From: Pirellulaceae bacterium
GTDB lineage: Bacteria; Planctomycetota; Planctomycetia; Pirellulales; Pirellulaceae
Assembly (NCBI GenBank): GCA_028280445.1
Contig: JANQLU010000037.1
Span: 186,001-250,000 of the forward strand
DNA: 64,000 nucleotides
Direction of reading: 5' to 3'
Numbering within the stretch: the first letter of the stretch is position 1; the number at the start of each line of letters is the position of its first letter. The translations under genes and the position numbers were made by a program. This document shows positions 51,212-59,131 of the stretch, in pieces. The notes beneath the pieces are model-generated. The model searched no databases. It was not told where the DNA came from and worked only from the letters and a program-made list of their open reading frames with translations.

Positions 51212-51327
51212 GGGGTACCACTGGCTCTGCCAGTGATGCGCACATTGGTCCACGTTTTTCAATTGGAGTACTTTACAACCGCTCAACCGCCATCCAACCT
51301 CATCACTGGCGGAGCCAGTGGCACCCG
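51212..51327. repeat. family C palindrome
   Basis: GGGTACCACTGGCTCTGCCA starts at 51212 and ACTGGCGGAGCCAGTGGCAC closes it near 51327, spacer about 70 bp, as in the copy at 9203. Confidence 0.87.
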
Positions 51328-51329
51328 AC

Positions 51330-51394
51330 GCGGCAAGGCGCTAGCCGCCGGTATGCCAGCGCATCGAACCGGCGGCTAGCGCCTTGCCGCTCAC
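51330..51394. repeat. family A palindrome
   Basis: GCGGCAAGGCGCTAGCCGCC (left, from 51330) and CGAACCGGCGGCTAGCGCCT to CTCAC at 51394, loop of about 12 bp. It joins directly to the preceding family C element. Confidence 0.92.
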
Positions 51395-51400
51395 AGGAAT

Positions 51401-51499
51401 TGGTTCGGCAGGAGCCTCACCCTCCCGGAACCAACGGCAGAGCCGGCGGAGTCAGCGGCACCACGATCTCAGCAAAGATCAGTGGGAATCGGCCCTACT
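51401..51499. repeat. family E copy plus decayed family B arm
   Basis: GGCAGGAGCCTCACCCTCCC near 51407-51426 is the reverse complement of the 3551 copy; a decayed family B arm (GTGGGAATCGGCCCTAC) ends at 51498, overlapping the wecB stop region. Confidence 0.78.
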
Positions 51500-52622
51500 T
51501 GATTTTTCCGCTAATGATGTCGGCGATTTTTTGACAAGCGTTTCCGTCGCCGTAGGGATTGGCGACGTTGGCCATGATGTCACGGAGAGCGGGGTCCTGT
51601 AACAGCGTCGTAAGTTCCGAGATGATTTTCTCTTGAGATGTGCCGACCAATTTCGCATTTCCCGCTTCGACCCCTTCTGGCCGTTCGGTGTTTTCACGCA
51701 TGACCAACACCGGTTTGCCGAGCGACGGTGCCTCTTCTTGAATTCCGCCCGAGTCGGTCAAGACAACGGTCGCACGATTCATCAGCCAAACAAACGGTTC
51801 GTAAGACAACGGTGCGATCAGATGAATCCGGGGGTGGTTTCCAAGGATTGCATTGACTGGTTGTTGAACGTTTGGATTGAGGTGTACGGGGTACACAAAC
51901 TCAACGTCTGGGTGTTGGTCAGCCACCGTCCGAATCGCCTGGCACATATTTTCGAACCCGGTGCCGAAACTTTCGCGCCGATGGCCCGTGATGAGAACCA
52001 TTTCCCGATCGTCAATCAATTTTTGAATTTCTGCCGTGTCGTTGGGAGGATTTTTAATCACGCGGTCGCGCGTCCACAGTAGCGCGTCGATCACCGTGTT
52101 ACCAGTGACAAAAACGGTTTGTGGATCGACCCCTTCGTTGAGCAGCGATTGTTGTGCGTGCTCGGTGGGAGCAAAATGGAGATCAGCCATTCGCCCGACA
52201 AGACGCCGGTTCATTTCTTCGGGAAAGGGTGAAAATTTGTTTCCGGTTCGCAAACCCGCTTCGACATGCCCGATGGGTGTTTTGTGATAGTGGCCGACTA
52301 GTGCACCGGTAAAAGCAGTCGTTGTATCACCTTGAACAATGCAGAGATCTGGTTGTTCGGTTGCAAAGACCTGGTCGAGCCCCGTTGTCGCACGGGCCGT
52401 GACCATCGCCAGCGTCTGGTTGGGTGCCATCAGGTCGAGATCATGATCTGCCGAGATATCGAACGTGGAAAACACTTGCGCCAACATTTCGCGATGTTGG
52501 CCGGTCGAGCAAACCAGGGACTCAAACTCCGCTCGCCGTTGAAATTCGAGAACCAGCGGACATAGTTTGATCGCTTCTGGCCGCGTGCCGATGATCGTCA
52601 GGATTTTCTTGCGTGAACTCAT
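51495..52622 (-). CDS. wecB: UDP-N-acetylglucosamine 2-epimerase (non-hydrolysing)
   Basis: 375 residues from the ATG at 52622 (MSSRKKILTIIGTRPEAIKL); the frame runs 34 codons further upstream into waaA. It makes UDP-ManNAc for surface polysaccharides. GTRPEAIK, QGDTTTAFTGAL, HVEAGLRTG and GGIQEEAPSLGKPVLVMREN (the UDP-binding end) are conserved. It starts 10 bp after the waaA stop, and waaA starts 32 bp after secA, so the three form an operon: Kdo transfer, sugar epimerase and the secretion motor. Confidence 0.94.
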   Translation of the reverse strand: MSSRKKILTIIGTRPEAIKLCPLVLEFQRRAEFESLVCSTGQHREMLAQVFSTFDISADHDLDLMAPNQTLAMVTARATTGLDQVFATEQPDLCIVQGDTTTAFTGALVGHYHKTPIGHVEAGLRTGNKFSPFPEEMNRRLVGRMADLHFAPTEHAQQSLLNEGVDPQTVFVTGNTVIDALLWTRDRVIKNPPNDTAEIQKLIDDREMVLITGHRRESFGTGFENMCQAIRTVADQHPDVEFVYPVHLNPNVQQPVNAILGNHPRIHLIAPLSYEPFVWLMNRATVVLTDSGGIQEEAPSLGKPVLVMRENTERPEGVEAGNAKLVGTSQEKIISELTTLLQDPALRDIMANVANPYGDGNACQKIADIISGKIK

Positions 52623-52632
52623 GGCTGTATTT

Positions 52633-53949
52633 TTAGGCAGCGAAAGGTGTTTGTCGATCGTCAATAGCGGGATCTCGATCTGCCAATATCGTCGCAATGA
52701 CTGAAACTGTTTTTTGAGTTGCACCTTGTTGCTGGACGATCAATTCACGGGCATTTTGCCGATTGGTTTTTGTTTTTGTCGGTGAATCGATTGAAATTTG
52801 AATGAAATTTGCGATATCGTCGGCATCGTACACAACCGTCGCGATTTGTTTTTCTAGGAACAACTCGACGACTTGTTTAAAATTTTTTGTGTTGGGGCCA
52901 AAGCATACGGCACAACCCTTGGCAGCCGGTTCGATCATGTTTTGACCTCCCCGGTTTCCTAAACTGCCACCGACAAACGCGATGTCGGCGACTCCCCACC
53001 AATCTGAAAGTTCACCGATCGTATCAATGATCAACACATCATCGGTTTTGCAAGGCGAATCGATTTCAGAACGGCGAACGGGATTCAAGTTTGCGGATTT
53101 CAACAGGTTTGAGATTTGCGGCGCGCGGTGAGGGTGGCGTGGTGCGATAATCAAACGAAGATGGGGGTGTGATCGTTTTGCCGTTTTGAATGCGTCGATG
53201 ATGATCGCATCTTCACCGTCTTGAGTACTGCCGGCCATCAGGACGATTTCATTTTCTTGAACGTCGGCGAGTTGTCTGAATTCCAAAGTTCGTTGGGTAT
53301 CACGGATGAGGCTGGCTCCGTCAAATTTAATTGAGCCCGTGACCGTCACTCGATCGGCAGGAACACCCAGTTTTTGAAACCGCTTTGCGTAGGTTGAATT
53401 TTGCGCTGCAACGTGTTGGAGTTGATTAAAAACGGGTCGGGTAAAAAACGAAAATCGTCGATAACCCGCAAAGCTGTTTTTGCTGTGCCTGGCGTTGACG
53501 ACGACGACCGGTATTTGACGGGCGTTGGCAATCCCGATCAGGTTCGGCCAGATTTCAAGTTCGGTGAGAATCAGGCATCGGGGATTGAGCGCGCGAATGA
53601 CACGTTTGATCGCCCACGAAAAATCCCACGGGAAATAAAACACGTGGCAATCTGGAAATTTAGATTTCGCCAATTCAAATCCGGTGTCAGTGGTTGCCGA
53701 AATGCAAATCGGTGTGGCAGGAAATTCGTGGCGATATCGTTTGACGATGGTTACCAGCAAATTGACTTCACCCACGCTGACCGCGTGAAACCAAATCCCG
53801 TTTTTTTTGTTGGGTGGCAGTGGAGTTGAACCGAAAAATTTGGCCGGCCAACTGCGTAGGCTTTTTCGTTGAACGATTCGCAAGATAGCGACGCAGGGCA
53901 GCGCTACGACCAGGAAACAGAGATAGATTGTATTGAGCAAGTATTTCAC
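52633..53949 (-). CDS. waaA: 3-deoxy-D-manno-octulosonic acid transferase
   Basis: 438 residues. WaaA/KdtA adds Kdo to lipid A precursors, so its presence supports a lipopolysaccharide-bearing outer membrane. An N-terminal membrane helix (YLLNTIYLCFLVVALPCVAI) is followed by the glycosyltransferase-B fold: WFHAVSVGEVNLL, ITELEIWPNLIG, VVNARHSKNSF, VTGSIKFD, MAGSTQDGEDAI, FVGGSLGNRGGQNMIEPAAKG. These are the known GT30 motifs. It sits between secA (32 bp upstream) and wecB (10 bp downstream). Confidence 0.95.
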   Translation of the reverse strand: MKYLLNTIYLCFLVVALPCVAILRIVQRKSLRSWPAKFFGSTPLPPNKKNGIWFHAVSVGEVNLLVTIVKRYRHEFPATPICISATTDTGFELAKSKFPDCHVFYFPWDFSWAIKRVIRALNPRCLILTELEIWPNLIGIANARQIPVVVVNARHSKNSFAGYRRFSFFTRPVFNQLQHVAAQNSTYAKRFQKLGVPADRVTVTGSIKFDGASLIRDTQRTLEFRQLADVQENEIVLMAGSTQDGEDAIIIDAFKTAKRSHPHLRLIIAPRHPHRAPQISNLLKSANLNPVRRSEIDSPCKTDDVLIIDTIGELSDWWGVADIAFVGGSLGNRGGQNMIEPAAKGCAVCFGPNTKNFKQVVELFLEKQIATVVYDADDIANFIQISIDSPTKTKTNRQNARELIVQQQGATQKTVSVIATILADRDPAIDDRQTPFAA

Positions 53950-53981
53950 GGGATTCCGTTCCCTGAATTTGCGGTTTTGAG

Positions 53982-56900
53982 TCAGTCCGAATTTCTATCG
54001 ATACGCATGTGGCAAGCTTTATATTTTTTACCGCTTCCGCAATGACATGGATCATTTCGTCCAATTTTCTGGCCACGGTTTCGTATTGTTTCAACTTTGT
54101 TTTGGTGGGAACCGGCAATTGCCGCTTCTTGTTCGCGCGCGATGTCGCTGGACGGAGCGGAGTCGTGGCGTTCGGTGGTTTGCGGGAATGTTTCGCTGAC
54201 AAAGCCTTCGTCTAATTGTTCCATGCGGAAAATCAAATCGGTCACTCGTTCGCCGATCGATGTCCACAGGCTTTCAAACATTCGCATCCCTTCGCGTTTG
54301 TATTCAACCTTGGGATCGAGCTGCGCCATTCCACGTTGGCTGACGGCGCTTCGCAAATGGTCCATCGCCAACAAATGGTCTTTCCAAGCGGAGTCGACAA
54401 TCTCCAGCAACACCATTCGTTCCATCCGCCGCATTTCAGGATGGTAATGGTCTTCGACAATGGATTCGAGTTTCTGTTCGAGTTCTTCGGAATTAAGTTC
54501 TTCGATTTGTTTCAATTCCAAATCATGGTCAAACGCGTCAGAGAACCAATTTTGCAGCGAGGCTCCTCCGCCGTTTCCTCCCGCAAGTGGAACTTCGCCG
54601 GATTGTGCCAGTGAAGCGACTTTTTGATGAACTTCTTCGACTTTATTTTTGGCGACGCTCTGATAGGCCACACTGCGATCGACGAGCAGTTGGCGAATTT
54701 CATCACGCTGTTTTGAACGGAATTCGTTCATCGTGATTTCGTTCTCAAAACGTTGGCTCGCCCACTCGACGAGACCTTCGCGATCGATTCCGGAATTCGG
54801 TCCGTCTTGGGCAAATTTGATCATGCCCGCCATGACCGGATACTCGGCCTCTTTGCGATTGTATTGTTCGGTTGCTGCGTCGACGACGGCATCGAAAACT
54901 TCGTGGGGTTCTTTGTCCCGAAATAGATCAGGTTCCATTTTGATACCGAATTTCGCGGCGATCCATGCGGATGTCATGTTGCGTCCGAAGTCTTCGGCGA
55001 GCATTGGATGGCCTTCGGTCAAATCGATGTCGTCGATGGCCACTCTGGCTTTTTCGATCAAGAATTCGTCGACGCGATCACGCCCCACTTTTTTCAAATC
55101 ACGATCGCGTAAATTGAGATCCCAGCGACCGTTGACGACTTTGGCCAGTGCGTCCCAGTTCCAGTCGACCTCTCCGCCTTCTTCGTTCAGGGGCAGATTT
55201 TCCTCAATCAAGTCGAGGATTTCTGATTCCGCGTTTCGTTGGGCTTCGTCTTTGGCGATTTCATCCGCTGTTTTCGCATCCATGTTTTTGAAGGCGCGGG
55301 CTTCGAGCGACGTTGACAGGCGGCTACTGGCGAATCTGGAGAACGACTCGATGCCGTAGGTGATCGAAAGCAACGTGCCGACATTCGTTTCCACTTCGTC
55401 CCGAATCATTTCCAAAATGATTTCACGGCAACTATAACCGTCGAGAATTTGCTGGCGGAATTTGTAGACTCGTTTTCGCTGCTCATCCATGACTTCGTCA
55501 TACTCGAGCAGGTTTTTCCGAATCTCAAAGTTGAATTCTTCACGTTTTTTCTGGGCGCCATCGATCCGGCGTGAGACCATTGTGCTTTGCAGCGGCACAT
55601 CTTCTTTGAATCCGCCAAACTCCAGCATCCGTTTGACAAAATCACCGGCAAAAATTCGCATCAGGTCATCGTCGAGGCTGAGGAAAAATTTGCTGCTGCC
55701 GGGGTCCCCTTGTCGACCACAACGTCCGCGCAGCTGCAAGTCAATTCGACGGGCTTCGTGACGTTCGGTTCCGATCACGTGCAGGCCGCCAATTTCTTTG
55801 ACTTCCTCTCCCATCTCACTCATGTTTTCGCGTTTGTCGATTTCTTCGACGAGTTCATTCCAGGTTTCGTCGGGAACATCGAGACGCGTTTCATATTCAC
55901 TTTGGAGTTGAGCCCAGGCGGCAGTTTCCGGGTTACCACCGAGCACGATGTCGGTACCCCGACCTGCCATATTGGTCGCGATCGTGACGGATTTGAGCCG
56001 CCCCGCTTGAGCAACAATTTCCGCTTCACGTTTATGATTTTTAGCATTCAGAACTTCGTGTTTGATTCCACGTCGCTCTAACAGATTGGACAGCAGTTCA
56101 CTTTTTTCAATCGAGGTTGTACCCACCAAAATCGGACGACCTGCCCGTGTGACTTTTTCGATTTTCGATTGACTGAAAGTTGATTTTTGACCGTTGACAG
56201 GGTTTTGGAGAATGACTTCTGAATCGGTTTCAGATTTAATGAGTCCATAGTGCTCTTCACCTTTGTTGTCGGTCACGCAGTCGTATTTGTAAATGTTTTC
56301 AATTTCTTCGGTGACGGCCTGCCATTTGTATTTTTCACTGCTGTAAATCGTGTCGGCATGTTCGATTCGTTGGAGAACGCGGTTGGTTGGAATCGCGACC
56401 ACATCGAGTTCGTAGATTTTCCAGAACTCGTTTGCCTCGGTCATCGCCGTACCGGTCATCCCGCAGATTTTTTCGTACAGTTTGAAATAGTTTTGCAGCG
56501 TGATGGTCGCGAGTGTTTGCGTTTCTTCTTTGATTTTGCAGTTTTCTTTGGCCTCGACAGCCTGGTGTAAGCCATCACTCCACTGGCGGCCTTCCATTTT
56601 TCGACCGGTGAATTCGTCAACGATGACAATTTTGCCCTCTTCGATGACGTAGTTCACATCTTTTTTGTAGAGGTTGTGAGCTTTGAGTGCATTGTCGATC
56701 AAATGGGGCCAGTCCATATTGCTGGCCGTATAGAATGTGTCGACACCGGCCAGGCGTTCAGCTTCCCGAACCCCTTCGTCGGTCAATGCAACATTGTGGT
56801 CTTTTTCATTGACCGTGTAATGTTTCTCTTTTTTCAACGACCGCGCGATTTTGTCGGCTTCGGTGTATTTCGAGATGTCTTGATGTGCTGGACCGGAGAT

Positions 56901-57659
56901 GATCAACGGCGTTCGCGCTTCGTCGATCAAAATATTGTCAACTTCGTCGATAATCGCGAAATTGAGTTTGCCTTGAGATTGCTGCATGCGTTTTGGAAAA
57001 CGATCGTCGTCGCGAGCCGCTGGACGCATGTTATCGCGCAAATAATCAAAGCCAAATTCGTTGTTCGTTCCATAAGTGATGTTGCAGGCGTAAGCTTTCT
57101 GCCGTTCACTTGCGGGCATATCGCTTTGGATGGCGCCCACGGTTAGCCCAAGGTTCATATACAGCGGTGCCATCCATTCCATGTCACGACGTGCGAGGTA
57201 ATCGTTTACCGTAACGACGTGAACGCCGCGGGCGCTGATGGCATTCAAATAAGCTGGCAGGGTGGCGACAAGCGTTTTACCTTCACCGGTGACCATCTCG
57301 GCGACAGAGCCATTGTGCAACACCATGCCGCCGATCAGCTGGACATCGTAGTGGCGCATGTTGAGATGGCGTCGTCCGGCCTCCCGGCAAACGGCAAACG
57401 CCTCGACCAAAATGTCGTCTTCGGTTTCTCCCGCCTGTAATCGTTCGCGAAATTTTACGGTTTGTTCTTTGAGCTCGGCGTCCGACATCGCCTCGTACTT
57501 GGGCTCCAAGGCACCGATGGCGTCAACGCGAGTTTGAAATTTTTTGATTTGGCGTGCATTCGACGAGCCGAACATCGATGTGATGGTTCGCTCGAATCCA
57601 CGAAGGATCCCTGTGAAAAACAGGGTGATGAAATCCCAAATTCGTTCCAGTATTTCCAT
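53982..57659 (-). CDS. secA: preprotein translocase ATPase SecA (extended)
   Basis: 1225 residues, against about 850-900 in most bacteria. SecA drives unfolded preproteins through SecYEG. Walker A TGEGKT (124-129), Walker B IIDEVD (236-241), EFTGRKMEGRQWSDGLHQAV, AGRGTDIVLGGNP, CGMTGTA and the terminal zinc motif CHCGSGKKYKACH are intact. Two expansions are seen: an insert of about 45 residues at 458-503 in the second nucleotide-binding domain (HYGLIKSETDSEVILQNPVN region) and a longer helical scaffold domain (about 780-1100). It leads the secA-waaA-wecB operon. Confidence 0.96.
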   Translation of the reverse strand: MEILERIWDFITLFFTGILRGFERTITSMFGSSNARQIKKFQTRVDAIGALEPKYEAMSDAELKEQTVKFRERLQAGETEDDILVEAFAVCREAGRRHLNMRHYDVQLIGGMVLHNGSVAEMVTGEGKTLVATLPAYLNAISARGVHVVTVNDYLARRDMEWMAPLYMNLGLTVGAIQSDMPASERQKAYACNITYGTNNEFGFDYLRDNMRPAARDDDRFPKRMQQSQGKLNFAIIDEVDNILIDEARTPLIISGPAHQDISKYTEADKIARSLKKEKHYTVNEKDHNVALTDEGVREAERLAGVDTFYTASNMDWPHLIDNALKAHNLYKKDVNYVIEEGKIVIVDEFTGRKMEGRQWSDGLHQAVEAKENCKIKEETQTLATITLQNYFKLYEKICGMTGTAMTEANEFWKIYELDVVAIPTNRVLQRIEHADTIYSSEKYKWQAVTEEIENIYKYDCVTDNKGEEHYGLIKSETDSEVILQNPVNGQKSTFSQSKIEKVTRAGRPILVGTTSIEKSELLSNLLERRGIKHEVLNAKNHKREAEIVAQAGRLKSVTIATNMAGRGTDIVLGGNPETAAWAQLQSEYETRLDVPDETWNELVEEIDKRENMSEMGEEVKEIGGLHVIGTERHEARRIDLQLRGRCGRQGDPGSSKFFLSLDDDLMRIFAGDFVKRMLEFGGFKEDVPLQSTMVSRRIDGAQKKREEFNFEIRKNLLEYDEVMDEQRKRVYKFRQQILDGYSCREIILEMIRDEVETNVGTLLSITYGIESFSRFASSRLSTSLEARAFKNMDAKTADEIAKDEAQRNAESEILDLIEENLPLNEEGGEVDWNWDALAKVVNGRWDLNLRDRDLKKVGRDRVDEFLIEKARVAIDDIDLTEGHPMLAEDFGRNMTSAWIAAKFGIKMEPDLFRDKEPHEVFDAVVDAATEQYNRKEAEYPVMAGMIKFAQDGPNSGIDREGLVEWASQRFENEITMNEFRSKQRDEIRQLLVDRSVAYQSVAKNKVEEVHQKVASLAQSGEVPLAGGNGGGASLQNWFSDAFDHDLELKQIEELNSEELEQKLESIVEDHYHPEMRRMERMVLLEIVDSAWKDHLLAMDHLRSAVSQRGMAQLDPKVEYKREGMRMFESLWTSIGERVTDLIFRMEQLDEGFVSETFPQTTERHDSAPSSDIAREQEAAIAGSHQNKVETIRNRGQKIGRNDPCHCGSGKKYKACHMRIDRNSD

Positions 57660-58012
57660 GTCAGCTTGTCGCCAAGAATCTCAAATTAGATAAAGTAGAA
57701 TTGTTTTAACCCGTTACCGGTTGAGTTGTACCAAGCTCGCACGAGAATACGTAAGTCTTTTCAGCAAAACAGCTTACAGTCCTCAGGAAATCGGGTCAAC
57801 GGAGAATGGACACTCGGTTATTGCAAGTGCTACGATTGTCACCAAAATCAGCTGACCGCCGGAATGTCAGTGTACGGATTTTTGACGGACAACAGGAGGC
57901 AATTGTCATGCCAAACGGGCCGTCGTATTGTCCGAAATAGTTGCTAACAAAGTACTTATCGAATTGCTCCAAGTTGAAAAAAGAACCTAAAACGATCGAT
58001 ATTTCTGGCAAG
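57660..58012. other. 353-bp divergent gap upstream of secA
   Basis: Must hold the secA promoter (minus strand) and that of the PhnP-like gene. A 44-codon plus-strand frame (57806-57940) contains AGGAGG and an ATG at 57908 near its end, and stops directly before a possible TTG start at 57941. It may be a leader or chance. Nothing else recognised. Confidence 0.45.
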
Positions 58013-58783
58013 ATGATATTGCTGGGTACCGGGACCAGTGTCGGCGTCCCGGCACTGGGGTGTTTCTGCGCCGTTTGTGCCAGTGATCACCCCCGCAATC
58101 AGCGGACGCGATGCAGTGCCATTCTCGGATTGCCCGAGGGAAATTTGTTGATTGATACGTCCCCCGATATGCGTCACCAGCTGATTCGCGAAGGAATCGG
58201 GATCGTCCACAGCGTTTTGTTCACCCACGAGCACGCCGATCACATTTTTGGCTTGGATGATCTGCGGTTGTTCCAGTTTTATTTAGGGCATCCAGTTCCA
58301 CTGTATTGTAATCGCCAGGTCGAAGATCGACTGCGAAAGTCATTTGACTACGCGTTTTCGCAGGTCGAACAAACTCATTTGGGGGCCGTGCCCGCATTGT
58401 CCATCCATGAGATCAACGATAATCGATTTCAGGTTTTGGGTGCCGAAGTGCAACCTGTTCCGCTGAACCACGGGCCACGTTTCGAAGTGTTAGGATTCCG
58501 GTTTGGCGATGTGGCTTATTGCACCGACGTCAAATCGATTCCCGAAGCGTCGCTGGAGTTGTTGCAAGATTTACGAGTGCTGGTTTTAGGTGTATTGCGC
58601 CGCGAAGAACATCCGACGCACATGAATTTTGACGAAGCGGCAGAAGTGTTAGAAATTCTAAAACCACAACAAACTTACTACACCCATTGTTCCTGCAAGG
58701 TGGATTACGAAACAGAGGACCGAGAGTTGCCGGACAATGTCAATATTGCCTACGACGGGTTGGCTATCGATTTGAATGTTTGA
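58013..58783 (+). CDS. PhnP-like metallo-beta-lactamase phosphodiesterase
   Basis: 256 residues from the ATG at 58013; a TTG at 57941 would add 24 residues, and a choice cannot be made from the ribosome site because neither is good. The family N-terminus GTGTSVGVPALGCFCAVC has the two Cys-type zinc knuckle residues, the metal site is THEHADHIFGLDDL (HxHxDH), then LNHGPRFEVLGFR, YCTDVKSIPE and HPTHMNF. PhnP cleaves cyclic phosphodiesters made by C-P lyase, and many relatives act elsewhere. No phn genes are near, so the role may differ. Confidence 0.88.
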   Translation: MILLGTGTSVGVPALGCFCAVCASDHPRNQRTRCSAILGLPEGNLLIDTSPDMRHQLIREGIGIVHSVLFTHEHADHIFGLDDLRLFQFYLGHPVPLYCNRQVEDRLRKSFDYAFSQVEQTHLGAVPALSIHEINDNRFQVLGAEVQPVPLNHGPRFEVLGFRFGDVAYCTDVKSIPEASLELLQDLRVLVLGVLRREEHPTHMNFDEAAEVLEILKPQQTYYTHCSCKVDYETEDRELPDNVNIAYDGLAIDLNV

Positions 58784-58826
58784 GCAAGTGCTCGCAGTTT
58801 CATGATGGCTTGCTGGGATGAGAGGA

Positions 58827-58972
58827 GGCTCACGCGGAGACGCAGAGACGCGGAGGTTTGGTGGAATGGCTAAGAATAGTTTCAAGATTTAATTCGTTGT
58901 CTTTGGTCACATGTTCGATTTGTATTGCAATCTTTCTCTGCGTCTCTGCGTCTCTGCGACTCCGCGTGAGCC
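58827..58972. repeat. long inverted repeat of CGCAGAGACGCAGAGACGCG type
   Basis: GGCTCACGCGGAGACGCAGA GACGCGGAG-type sequence (58827-58855) is mirrored by CTGCGTCTCTGCGTCTCTGC and GACTCCGCGTGAGCC (58935-58972). Similar GCAGAGACGCAGAG repeats are common in many bacterial genomes. It lies in the convergent gap before the protease gene. Confidence 0.85.
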
Positions 58973-59004
58973 TTAAATTCGCGGCTGTTGATCTCACATG
59001 TCCG

Positions 59005-59058
59005 TGGCTCGGCAGGAGCCTCGCCCTCCCGGCCTCGCCTTCCAAGCCTCGCGCTCCC
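59005..59058. repeat. family E tandem CCTCGCCCTCCC-type repeat
   Basis: CTCGGCAGGAGCCTCGCCCT, then CCCGGCCTCGCCTTCCAAGCC-like reiterations of a CCTCGC(C/G)(C/T)TCCC unit, three times. Compare 30851. Confidence 0.75.
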
Positions 59059-59082
59059 AAAACCTTCCTCCCGGCGCATAAA

Positions 59083-59110
59083 AAAACGACGCTCGTTAAA
59101 GCGTCGTTTT
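59083..59110. terminator. bidirectional intrinsic terminator for protease gene
   Basis: AAAACGACGCT (59083-59093) and AGCGTCGTTTT (59100-59110) form a perfect 11-bp stem with loop CGTTAA; T-rich sequence follows on both strands. It is 22 bp after the protease stop (minus strand), so it should end that transcript and also stop reading from the PhnP-like gene side. Confidence 0.85.
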
Positions 59111-59131
59111 GTTGTTTTTCGAAGATGGTGA

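Larger units (their letters stand above)
51108..51494. other. repeat-filled gap between convergent epmB and wecB
   Basis: About 387 bp, almost wholly made of four repeat elements (B, C, A, E, listed separately). No gene seen. Confidence 0.85.

Noticed and set aside
3591..58972. Possible CRISPR arrays
   Set aside because: Repeats are palindromic, irregularly spaced and in ones or twos, with no spacers or cas genes.
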